A stretch of 64,000 bases of DNA. It comes from Myxococcales bacterium. Lineage in GTDB: Bacteria; Myxococcota_A; Polyangia; Polyangiales; Ga0077539. The position numbers and the translations under genes were made by a program. The stretch covers positions 62,001-126,000 of the forward strand of contig JAEUKI010000003.1 of the NCBI GenBank assembly GCA_016793325.1, given 5' to 3'. Shown here in pieces: positions 43,196 through 51,374 of this stretch (position 1 is the first letter of the stretch; each line of letters starts with the position of its first letter). The notes beneath the pieces were generated by a model. That model did no database searches. It worked only from the letters and a program-made list of their open reading frames with translations, and had not been told where the DNA came from.

Positions 43196-44650
43196 ATGAC
43201 GAGCACGGTTTCACTGAAGGCGCCGTTTGCACCGGGAGGGGCGTTCGAGCTCGATCGGGAGCGCTGCCGAAAGCTCCTCGAGGTCGCGCTTCGAAAGGGC
43301 GGGGACGCAGCGGACGTCTACGCAGAGTTCGCCGTCGGCGGCTCGATGGTGCTCGAAGAGGGCATCGTGAAGAGCGCCTCGCGCGGCGTGTCCGTCGGCG
43401 TCGGAGTTCGCGTCCGCAAGGGAGAAGCCGCGGGCTACGCGTACACCGAGGACCTCGCGTGGGAGTCGCTCGTTCGCGCCGCGGAGACCGCCGCGCAGAT
43501 CGCGCAGGGCGGCGACGTCGCGCCCCAAGACGTGGCCGAGAAGCACATCCCCTCGCGCTATCCCGTGACGACGCCATCGCTGCTCGTCTCGGGGCTCGAC
43601 AAGCGCGAGCTGTTGCTCCGCGCGGATCGCGCCGCGCGCGCAGAAGATCCCAAGATCACCCGCGTCGAGGCCTCGGTGGCCGAGTCGTATCGCGAGGTCG
43701 TGATCGCTACGAGCGCTGGCGTGTACGCGCGCGACGTGCAGCCGATGCTTCGATTTGGTGTGCGTGTGATCGCCGAGCGCGACGGAAAGCGCCAAGCGGG
43801 CTCGTCGGGCGGCGGCGGTCGCGTCGGAATGGAGTACTTCTCGCGGCCCGGCAAGAGCCCCGAAGAGCACGCCAAAGAAGCGGTGCGCAGCGCGCTCGCG
43901 ATGCTCGACGCGCGCGAGGCTCCCGCGGGAGAGATGGAGGTCGTCCTCGCTCCGGGGGACAGCGGCGTGCTTCTTCACGAGGCCGTTGGGCACGGGCTCG
44001 AGGCGGACTTCAATCGCAAGGGCGTGAGCAACTACTCGGGCCGCGTCGGAAAGCCCGTCGCGAGCGAGCTCTGCACGGTGGTCGACGACGCGGACGTGGC
44101 CTTCGGTCGCGGCGCCGTCAACGTCGACGACGAGGGCAACATCCCGAACAAGAGCGTCCTCATCGAGAACGGCGTGCTGCTGGGATACATGCACGACGCG
44201 CACTCGGCGAAGCACTTCGGCGTGGCGCCGACGGGCAACGGGCGGAGGGAGAGCTTTCGGAGCGTTCCGATGCCGCGCATGACCAACACGCTGCTGCTCG
44301 CGGGCTCGAGCGACCCCGAAGAGATCGTTCGATCCGTCGAGAAGGGCATCTTTGCGCGGCGCTTCGGCGGCGGACAAGTCGACATCGCGTCGGGGGACTT
44401 CGTCTTCTCGATCGCCGAGGCCTACCTCATCGAGAACGGCAAGATCACCGCGCCGCTCAAGGACGTGAACCTCATCGGCAACGGACCCGAAGCGCTCAGC
44501 AAAGTCACGATGCTCGGCAACGATATGCAAATCTCCGATGGCATCTGGACCTGCGGAAAAGACGGGCAATCCGTTCCTGTGGGCGTCGGGTGCCCGACGA
44601 TCAAGATCTCGGGGATGACCGTCGGCGGCACCGACGTGGCCAAGCGTTGA
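43196..44650 (+). CDS. tldD: Metalloprotease TldD
   Basis: The catalytic subunit of the TldD/TldE (PmbA) protease, 484 residues. The metal motif HExxxH is present in LLHEAVGHGLEADF. Other family marks are SRGVSVGVGVRVRKGEAAGYAY, KGVSNYSGRVGKPVAS, VVDDADV, MHDAHSAKHFGVAPTGNGRR and the end DGIWTCGKDGQ...GVGCPTIKI. The complex degrades short unfolded peptides and matures some ribosomal peptides (for example microcin B17). The partner gene follows 14 bp downstream. ATG 43196 lies just after GGAGAGCAACACACG. Confidence 0.95.
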   Translation: MTSTVSLKAPFAPGGAFELDRERCRKLLEVALRKGGDAADVYAEFAVGGSMVLEEGIVKSASRGVSVGVGVRVRKGEAAGYAYTEDLAWESLVRAAETAAQIAQGGDVAPQDVAEKHIPSRYPVTTPSLLVSGLDKRELLLRADRAARAEDPKITRVEASVAESYREVVIATSAGVYARDVQPMLRFGVRVIAERDGKRQAGSSGGGGRVGMEYFSRPGKSPEEHAKEAVRSALAMLDAREAPAGEMEVVLAPGDSGVLLHEAVGHGLEADFNRKGVSNYSGRVGKPVASELCTVVDDADVAFGRGAVNVDDEGNIPNKSVLIENGVLLGYMHDAHSAKHFGVAPTGNGRRESFRSVPMPRMTNTLLLAGSSDPEEIVRSVEKGIFARRFGGGQVDIASGDFVFSIAEAYLIENGKITAPLKDVNLIGNGPEALSKVTMLGNDMQISDGIWTCGKDGQSVPVGVGCPTIKISGMTVGGTDVAKR

Positions 44651-44664
44651 GAGGGACGACGGAC

Positions 44665-46029
44665 ATGGCAAACACACAAAAAGAAGTCGACGCGCTCCTC
44701 GGGCTCGCAGAAGACGTCCTCGGACGACTGGTCAAGGGCGGCGCGAGCGAGGCCAAGGTGGTCGCGCGTTCGGGGCAGGACTTGTCCGTGCGTGTTCGAC
44801 TCGGCGAAGTCGAGCTCGTCGAAGAAGCCGGCACGCGATCGCTCTCGGTCCGCGCCGCGAAGGGAAAGCGCATCGCCACCGCGAGCACGAGCGACCTCAC
44901 GAGAGACGGCATCGCCCGCGTCGTTAGCGACGCGCTCGAGCTTTGCGACCTCGCGCAAGAAGACCCGTTCTCGGGCCTTCCGGACAGCGCCGAGCTCGCC
45001 AAGAGCTGGGGCGACTTGGACCTCTTCGATCCCGCGTGCGACGCCGTTCGCGCGGGTGAGGCGGTCGAGCGGAGCCTCCGCGCAGAGAAGGCCGCGCGCG
45101 CCTACGACACGCGCATCACCAACAGCGAGGGCGCGGGCTTCGGTCGCGCGTCCGGCGCGTTCGCGCTCGTGACGAGCGGCGGTTTTCGCGGCGGATACAC
45201 GGGCTCGTACGCGTCGCTCTCGGTCTCTCCCGTCGCCGACGACGAGGGCGGCAAGAAGCGAACGTCCGGCTACTGGACGGCGCATCGGCACCTCGCGAAG
45301 CTCGAGGGCGAAGAGCTCGTGGGCCGCGAGGCCGCGCGTCGGACGCTGCGCATGCTCGGCGCGAAGAAGGTCGCGACGGGCTCGTATCCCGTCGTGTTCG
45401 AGCGAGACGTCGCGCGCTCGCTGCTCGGACACTTCGCGGGCTGCGTCGTCGGCGACTCGATCTATCGACGCTCGAGCTACCTGATCGATCGCATCGGGAG
45501 CGACGTCGCCTCGCCGCTCATCACGATCGTCGACGACCCGCTCATCGCGGGCGGACCGGGGTCGCGGCCGTTCGACGGCGACGGCCTGCCATCGCGCCGC
45601 AACGTGATCGTCAGCGACGGAAAGCTCGAGATGTACCTCCTCGATACGTACGGCGCGCGCAAGCTCGGCTCGAAGAGCACGGGCTCCGCCGCGGGAATGA
45701 CCGGAACCGGCGCAGGCACGAGCAACTTCGTCCTTCAAGCCGGCAAGACGCCCGCGGCCGACATCGTGAAGCAGACCAAGCGCGGCCTCTACGTCACGCA
45801 GATGATGGGCTTCGGCTTCAACGCAGTGACCGGAGACTTCTCGCGCGGCGCGTCGGGCTACTGGATCGAAGACGGAGAGCTCGCGTTTCCCGTGAGCGAG
45901 GTCACGATCTCGCTCAACTTCGACAAGCTCCTCAAGTCGATCGACATGCTCGGAGACGACCTCGACCTGAAGAGCTCGATCGCGAGCCCGACGTTCAGGG
46001 TCGCCGAAATGACCGTCGCTGGCACGTAA
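44665..46029 (+). CDS. pmbA: TldE/PmbA subunit
   Basis: The 454-residue partner of TldD. It has the PmbA pattern (GGASEAKVVARSGQDLSVRVR, GKRIATASTSDL, NSEGAGFGRASGAFALVTSGGF, DGLPSRRNVIV, YLLDTYGARKLG, MGFGFNAVTGDFSRGASGYW) and no HExxxH, as expected for the non-catalytic half. Together with TldD it forms a heterodimeric protease with an internal chamber. Overlapping functions in peptide maturation and turnover are known from E. coli. Confidence 0.95.
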   Translation: MANTQKEVDALLGLAEDVLGRLVKGGASEAKVVARSGQDLSVRVRLGEVELVEEAGTRSLSVRAAKGKRIATASTSDLTRDGIARVVSDALELCDLAQEDPFSGLPDSAELAKSWGDLDLFDPACDAVRAGEAVERSLRAEKAARAYDTRITNSEGAGFGRASGAFALVTSGGFRGGYTGSYASLSVSPVADDEGGKKRTSGYWTAHRHLAKLEGEELVGREAARRTLRMLGAKKVATGSYPVVFERDVARSLLGHFAGCVVGDSIYRRSSYLIDRIGSDVASPLITIVDDPLIAGGPGSRPFDGDGLPSRRNVIVSDGKLEMYLLDTYGARKLGSKSTGSAAGMTGTGAGTSNFVLQAGKTPAADIVKQTKRGLYVTQMMGFGFNAVTGDFSRGASGYWIEDGELAFPVSEVTISLNFDKLLKSIDMLGDDLDLKSSIASPTFRVAEMTVAGT

Positions 46030-46049
46030 TCCGCTGTATCCATGGCGAC

Positions 46050-48212
46050 GTGTTCGACGACGACGACCTGCTCGCGCTGAGCAAGAACCCGCTCCTTTCG
46101 CCGCTCGCTGCAAACGAGCTCGAGACGTTCGCGTCGCTGCTCGATCAAGTGGCGATCACCGCGGGAAGCGTGATCGTGCGCGAGGGCGAAGAGGGCGACT
46201 TCATGTACTTCGTCTTGAGCGGCGAGGCGCGGATCGTTCGCAACGACACGAACCTCGGGAGCGTTCGTCGCGGAGACCACTTCGGAGAGCTCGCGCTGAT
46301 CGGCGTTCGCCAGCGCGCGGCGACGGTCACCGCCGAGCGCGTGATGCGACTCGCGCGTCTGTCTCGCAGCGGATATCGCGTGCTGGCGGCGCGGTTTCCT
46401 GCGGTCGCGACGCACTTTCTGCAGGCGCTCGTCGCCTCGCTGAGCGACGAGCTCGTGTCGATGACCGACAACGTCGCGTTGTTGCTCGGTCAGCGCTCGG
46501 CCCCGCGTCGGACGGAGGTCCACGCGCGCATCCTCGACGCGACGACCCCCGTCACCTCGCGGACGGGGACGCCCATTGGCTCGCTGTTGCCTCGCGAGGT
46601 CGACGCCCGGCCCGTGATCGCCGCGCTCCTCGACGCGAGGCCCGTGTCGCTCTCGACGGCCCTCTTGTCCGACGCGCAGCTCGGCGCGCTCACGCTCGAT
46701 CACTGGGAGGGGCGCGAGGCGCTCCGGCGTTCGGCCGCGCTCATCGTGCTCGAAGCCGCGCATCGCATCGCGCCCGACGTCGTGTTGCAGATGGGCCAGA
46801 GCATCTCCGGCGCGCGCGTCGTGCTCGTCCCCGAGTCCGTCGCGCTCCAAGGCCGTGACGAGCTGCGAAGAGCCATCGAGCGCGAAGCGCAGCGGATCGT
46901 CCGAGAGCGCGTCCCGTTTCGCGAAGAGATCTGGACGGTCGAAGAGGCGCGGGCGCAGTTTCGACGGCAAGGTTGGGTCGGCGCGTCGGCGCTGCTCGCA
47001 GCGTCGAGGTCGACGTCGGTCACGTTGATTTCGTGTGGCGACGTTCAAGCGCTCGCGCTCGGCCCGTGCGTCGAAGACTCTGGCGCGGTCGCGGCGCTCT
47101 CGCTCTCGGCGCACCCGCAGGGATTCTTGCTCGAGTATTCGCCCGCGCTGCTCGCGAGCGTCCCGGGCGGAGAATCGGTCGCGCGCGCGGCGATCGATCG
47201 CGAGCTTCGCGCGCCGCGGTTTCAGAGCCCGATGTCCGACGATCACGCGGATTGGCTCGAGTCGATGGGGGTCACGTGCGTCGGGGCCTTCAACGAGCTC
47301 TGCGTGCGCGGCGAGGTCAGCCGGCTCGTGCGAATCGCAGAGGGCTTTCACGAGAAGCAAATCGGCGTCATCGCTGATCGCATCGCGGCGCGCGGCGAGC
47401 GCGTGAAGGTGATCTCGATCGCCGGCCCGTCGAGCTCGGGAAAGACCACGTTCATCAAGCGACTCTCGGTGCAGCTCGAGATCAACGGGATTCGACCCGT
47501 TCCCGTGTCGCTCGACGACTACTACGTCGATCGTGACAAGAGCCCGCGCGAGCCCGACACCGGCGCGTACGACTTCGAGTCGATCGACGCGCTCGACCTC
47601 GCGCTGCTGCACGAGCACCTCCGTCGGCTGCTCGCGGGCGAAGAGGTGCTCACCGCGCGGTACGACTTTCTCACCGGAAAGAGCCTCCGCGATCGAGGCC
47701 CGCGCTTGAAAATGGGCGCGCACGACGTGCTCTTGCTCGAGGGAATCCACGGGCTCAACCCCGCGCTCACGGGCGACGCGATCCCGGCGGACGTCGTGTT
47801 TCGCGTGTTCATTCACCCCGCGACGACGCTGCCGCTCGATCGGCTGTCGGCGGTCCCTGCGGCGGACCTGCGGCTTCTGCGTCGGATCGTGCGGGACAGG
47901 CACAGCCGCGGCTACAAGGCCGCGGAGAACATTCACCGATGGGCCAGCGTTCGTCGGGGAGAGCAGCGCTGGATCTACCCCTTCATGGAGCACGCAGACG
48001 CGGTCTTCGACTCGGCGCTCGCGTACGAGCCGGCGGTGCTCAAGGTGTTCGCCGATCGCTACTTGCTCGAGGTGCCTCGGGAGGATCCAGCGTTCGCGAC
48101 GGCGTACCGACTGCGGCGGCTCGTCGATCAGTTCGTGGCGATCTATCCCGATCACGTCCCGCCGACGAGCATCGCGCGCGAGTTCATCGGCGGCAGCGGA
48201 TTCGAATACTGA
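46050..48212 (+). CDS. cNMP-binding domain fused to uridine-kinase-like protein
   Basis: A three-part protein of 720 residues. Residues 1-130 form a cyclic-nucleotide-binding domain (GSVIVREGEEGDFMYFVLSGE, GDHFGELALIG, RAATVTAE). Residues 150-430 resemble the ThrRS-like second additional domain that precedes kinase domains in some nucleoside kinases (LDHWEGREALRRSAALIVLEAA, RQGWVGASALL). Residues 450-720 are a uridine-kinase/phosphoribulokinase domain with P-loop GPSSSGKTTFIKRL, DDYYVDRDKSP, and YDFESIDALDLALL. It probably phosphorylates a nucleoside under control of a cyclic nucleotide or similar ligand. The start is GTG 46050, 20 bp after pmbA, with a weak ribosome-binding site. Confidence 0.85.
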   Translation: MFDDDDLLALSKNPLLSPLAANELETFASLLDQVAITAGSVIVREGEEGDFMYFVLSGEARIVRNDTNLGSVRRGDHFGELALIGVRQRAATVTAERVMRLARLSRSGYRVLAARFPAVATHFLQALVASLSDELVSMTDNVALLLGQRSAPRRTEVHARILDATTPVTSRTGTPIGSLLPREVDARPVIAALLDARPVSLSTALLSDAQLGALTLDHWEGREALRRSAALIVLEAAHRIAPDVVLQMGQSISGARVVLVPESVALQGRDELRRAIEREAQRIVRERVPFREEIWTVEEARAQFRRQGWVGASALLAASRSTSVTLISCGDVQALALGPCVEDSGAVAALSLSAHPQGFLLEYSPALLASVPGGESVARAAIDRELRAPRFQSPMSDDHADWLESMGVTCVGAFNELCVRGEVSRLVRIAEGFHEKQIGVIADRIAARGERVKVISIAGPSSSGKTTFIKRLSVQLEINGIRPVPVSLDDYYVDRDKSPREPDTGAYDFESIDALDLALLHEHLRRLLAGEEVLTARYDFLTGKSLRDRGPRLKMGAHDVLLLEGIHGLNPALTGDAIPADVVFRVFIHPATTLPLDRLSAVPAADLRLLRRIVRDRHSRGYKAAENIHRWASVRRGEQRWIYPFMEHADAVFDSALAYEPAVLKVFADRYLLEVPREDPAFATAYRLRRLVDQFVAIYPDHVPPTSIAREFIGGSGFEY

Positions 48213-48221
48213 ACACCAATT

Positions 48222-48566
48222 TTATTGGCAGTTGCCCATCGTGCACACGCGCATGCCGCGGCACTGCACGCCGCAGCGACCGCAGTGATCGTTGCTCACC
48301 TGCACGTCTACGCAAGCGCCGCTGCACGCGATCTGCCCCGCAGGACACGCCGTGCACACCGTGCTCGTGCAGATCGATCCTGTCCGGCACGTTCCGCCCG
48401 CGCAGCACTGGAGCCCCGGATCACCGCAGGGCCCGACGTCCACGGGAACCACGTCCGCCGCAGGGGCGTCGGTCGCTGACCCATCCGCGCGGCGAGGATC
48501 GAAGCGATCCCAGTCGAGCGCGCATGCGCTGCACACGAGAGCCAAGAGAACGAGCGAGAGGCGCAT
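48222..48566 (-). CDS. Small Cys-rich lipoprotein
   Basis: A 114-residue lipoprotein (LVLLALVCSAC). The mature part has an Asp/Ala-rich spacer and then 14 Cys in the pattern CGDPGLQCCAGGTCRTG and CPAGQIACSGACVDVQVSNDHCGRC, the latter typical of myxobacterial 'stigma' type repeats. It is the last gene of a minus-strand operon with a kinase and a TPR-like protein. Perhaps an extracellular partner in the same signalling unit; function unknown. Confidence 0.8.
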   Translation of the reverse strand: MRLSLVLLALVCSACALDWDRFDPRRADGSATDAPAADVVPVDVGPCGDPGLQCCAGGTCRTGSICTSTVCTACPAGQIACSGACVDVQVSNDHCGRCGVQCRGMRVCTMGNCQ

Positions 48567-48569
48567 CGC

Positions 48570-49598
48570 TCAAAACACTCCGTTCACGGTCGCGCCGTTG
48601 GGGCCGAGACCTACCGAGACCGACGATTCAGCCGGCGCGCGCTCGGTGCGAGGCCCGACGAACAAGAGCACGACGCCCGCGACGAGCGCGGCCGCGCCCA
48701 CGCCAAACGCGACGTTCGCGCCGGTCTGCATCGCGCGGCCGCCGTCGACGTTGCCTTGCTCCGAAGAGCCGCAGGGGCCCGTGCCGCAGCGCATTTCGAG
48801 CCCGCGATACGCCGCGCTCGCGCTCGCGCCGAGGCCTGCGCCGACGCCCATCGCCGCGACGCCCACGCCCGCAGCGGCGAACATCACGTAGCGAAGCGGG
48901 CTGCGGCCGCGTACGACCCATGCGCCGATGCCCATCGGTTCGTTGCCCGGTCGCACGACGACGGGAGGAGGGAGCGACGTCGCGCCCGCGGCGTCTTGGC
49001 GCTGCTGCGCGTCCGGCGCGAACGCGAGCTGGACCGGCTCTGTCGCGCCGGGCTGCACCGTTGCGCTCACCGTCACGGGTGTGTTTCCTGGCGCTTCGCC
49101 CACGACGGTGACGGTCCCGGGCTCGACAGGGATCGCCAGCGTGAGCGCCGCGGCCGGGATCGTCGCGTTGTTGATGCGAACACCGAACTGCCTCGGCGCT
49201 CCGACGACGGTGACTCGAACGCGCCCGATGCGCGCATCGATCGCCGCGAGCTCTTGTTGCGCAGCTTCTTGGGTGGCCCTGTATCGAGCGTCGCTGCTCG
49301 CGTGTTCGCGCGCTTCTTGGACGCACGTCTCGAACTCGGTTGCGGCCGCGGGCAACTGACCTAGCTCGCGCAGCGTTCGCGCGATGTAGAGCCGCGAGTT
49401 GGGCGAGGCTCGAAGCTGGTACGAGCCGCGAAACTCCTCGAGCGCCTGCGCGTAGCTGCGACCGTCGAAGAGCGTGAGCCCTCGAAGAAATCGCTGCTGC
49501 GCGAGGCTGCTGGTGTCCTGCGCAAACCCCCGCTCGCTCGACAACGCGAGCGCCGCGGCGAACAAGAACGTCGCGATCTTCGCGCGAATGCGTCTCAC
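48570..49598 (-). CDS. Secreted TPR-like protein with membrane helices
   Basis: A 342-residue protein with a signal peptide (KIATFLFAAALALSSERGFAQ). Residues 25-110 look like TPR helices (AQQRFLRGLTLFDGRSYAQALEEF, LYIARTLRELGQLPAAATEFE). A PEGA-like beta region follows (GRVRVTVVGAP, VEPGTVTVVGEAPG). Two hydrophobic helices lie near the C-terminus (YVMFAAAGVGVAAMGVGAGLG and VAFGVGAAALVAGVVLLFVG). This layout recurs next to kinase genes in myxobacteria. GTG 49598 overlaps the kinase stop by 4 bp and has GAGG 5 nt upstream. Probably a periplasmic partner of the kinase. Confidence 0.8.
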   Translation of the reverse strand: MRRIRAKIATFLFAAALALSSERGFAQDTSSLAQQRFLRGLTLFDGRSYAQALEEFRGSYQLRASPNSRLYIARTLRELGQLPAAATEFETCVQEAREHASSDARYRATQEAAQQELAAIDARIGRVRVTVVGAPRQFGVRINNATIPAAALTLAIPVEPGTVTVVGEAPGNTPVTVSATVQPGATEPVQLAFAPDAQQRQDAAGATSLPPPVVVRPGNEPMGIGAWVVRGRSPLRYVMFAAAGVGVAAMGVGAGLGASASAAYRGLEMRCGTGPCGSSEQGNVDGGRAMQTGANVAFGVGAAALVAGVVLLFVGPRTERAPAESSVSVGLGPNGATVNGVF

Positions 49599-51112
49599 AG
49601 AAACCTCGGTCGAAACACGCGTGGTCGGCGTCGGATCGCGCGGACACCCGCGTCGGGCGCGCCTTCGCCGAGCGCGCTCGGCCCGATCGCGGCGCCGGCG
49701 TCGCTCGAAGACGCGCCGATTGGCGGCTGCGAATTGACAGTTGAATTGATTGTGTGTGCGTTGTTGGCGCTCGCGCCCGGCCTCGCCGGAGCGCCGGCGT
49801 CTGCGGCGGTCCGCAGCTCGTCGGTGCTCGCCCGCGTCGTGTTGTTGGCGCTGTCGCGGGTCATCGCGTAGACAGCGCCCACGGCGAGCACCATGGCGAA
49901 CGTTCCTGCGGCGAGCGCGACGGAACGCCGGCGGGGGGCCTTCGCAGGGACGCTCTCGGGAACGCCCGACATCCGCAGGTCGATCGTCTCGCCGAGCGCC
50001 TCTTTGGGGACGTTTCCCGTCGCTTCGATCTCTTCGCGCAACCTCGCGTTGGTCGCGCTCGTGAGCACGCGATCGATGAACTCGTCGGCCTCCTCCGCGG
50101 TCGCGTCCTCCTCTGCGAACTGTCGCAACACGGCGTTGCGCTTCTCGATCTGTTCGTTCGCGACGGCGCGCACCCACTTGGACACGTCGCGGCTCGAGCC
50201 GGCGGCGAGCCCGCACCCTTCGATCGCTTCGATGAACCCGTTGGCGTCGGCGAAGCGATCGTCGGGGTTGCTCGCGATCGCCTTGGCGATCACTGGATCG
50301 ATCGAGGCCGGGAGCGTTGGCACCGACTCGGACGCCGGGACGTACTCGTGTCGAATCGCTGCGGCGAGCGTCTGCGCGTCGTTCTCCCGTTGAAAGAGCC
50401 GCTTTCCAACGAGCAGCTCCCAGAGCACGACGCCCATCGAGTACAAGTCCGCGCGGTGCGTGAGGGGCGGGGGGTTGTCCATGAGCAGCCCGTGTTGTTC
50501 GGGCGCCATGTATGCAGCTTTGCCTTTGATGTTTCCGTCGCGCGTGTGGGTGAGACGCGACTCGGCGCGAGCGATCCCGAAGTCCATGATCCGCGCGACG
50601 CCGTCGACGCCGAGCAGAATGTTCTGCGGCGACACGTCGCGATGGACGATGTGCAGGGGCTTTCCCTTGGGGTCTGCGTGATCGTGCGCGGCTTGGAGCC
50701 CCTGCAGCGCGTCGATCACGATGCGCAACGCGACCGGCGCGGGCATGGGAACAGACGTGTGCTTCGCCATGCGCTGCAGCTGCTGCACAGAGAACCCGTC
50801 GACGAACTCCATCACGATGTAGAGCGAGAGCGCCTCGTCTTCGCCGAAGTCCAACGTCGACACGACGTTCGGGTGCCGTAGCTCCGCGACGAGCCGCGCC
50901 TCGTCGAGAAACATCCGCGCGAAGTCCTCGTCCGAGCGGAGGTGCTTGTGGCAGCACTTGATCGCGACGAGCCGACCGAAGCCCGCGGCGCCACGCGCGC
51001 GACCGACGTACACCGTCGCCATGCCCCCAGAGGCCAGCTCGTGCAGAAGCTCGTAGCGGCCACCGATGCGCGTTCTTCCCGCGGCCCTCGTTTCGACGCG
51101 CGCGTCGCTCAC
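49595..51112 (-). CDS. Ser/Thr protein kinase with HRDVSPQN catalytic loop
   Basis: A 505-residue membrane-anchored kinase. The glycine loop LASGGMATVYVGRA, ATP Lys in LVAIKCCHKHL, DFGIARAESRL and AAYMAPEQ are present. The catalytic loop reads HRDVSPQN: the usual Lys two residues after Asp is Ser, a variant common in myxobacterial kinases and not proof of inactivity. A transmembrane helix (ALAAGTFAMVLAVGAVYAM) lies near residue 410, followed by an exported Ala/Asn/Ser-rich tail of about 80 residues. GTG 51112 is the start. It leads an operon with a TPR-like protein and a Cys-rich lipoprotein. Confidence 0.9.
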   Translation of the reverse strand: MSDARVETRAAGRTRIGGRYELLHELASGGMATVYVGRARGAAGFGRLVAIKCCHKHLRSDEDFARMFLDEARLVAELRHPNVVSTLDFGEDEALSLYIVMEFVDGFSVQQLQRMAKHTSVPMPAPVALRIVIDALQGLQAAHDHADPKGKPLHIVHRDVSPQNILLGVDGVARIMDFGIARAESRLTHTRDGNIKGKAAYMAPEQHGLLMDNPPPLTHRADLYSMGVVLWELLVGKRLFQRENDAQTLAAAIRHEYVPASESVPTLPASIDPVIAKAIASNPDDRFADANGFIEAIEGCGLAAGSSRDVSKWVRAVANEQIEKRNAVLRQFAEEDATAEEADEFIDRVLTSATNARLREEIEATGNVPKEALGETIDLRMSGVPESVPAKAPRRRSVALAAGTFAMVLAVGAVYAMTRDSANNTTRASTDELRTAADAGAPARPGASANNAHTINSTVNSQPPIGASSSDAGAAIGPSALGEGAPDAGVRAIRRRPRVFRPRFL

Positions 51113-51374
51113 CTGATTCGTACGATTTTGGGCGATCGCGTCCGCGACTGCAACATTGCTGCGCCAACCGTGCGGTCTTCGTGAGCGGTTCGAGCCGTGT
51201 TCTGTCGACGTGTCGGTCCGTGTACGGCGCCTCCGGCGCAGCGCGTCGACGCGATCGCGCGCGGGGTATGTTGAAAAATGCGCACGAAATCATCGGGCGC
51301 CGTAGTCGATTTGGGCGCGAGCTTCGAGGCGTAGGTTCGTGTAAGCTCCCGCTTCGCGCTTCGGAGGTCCGTCG

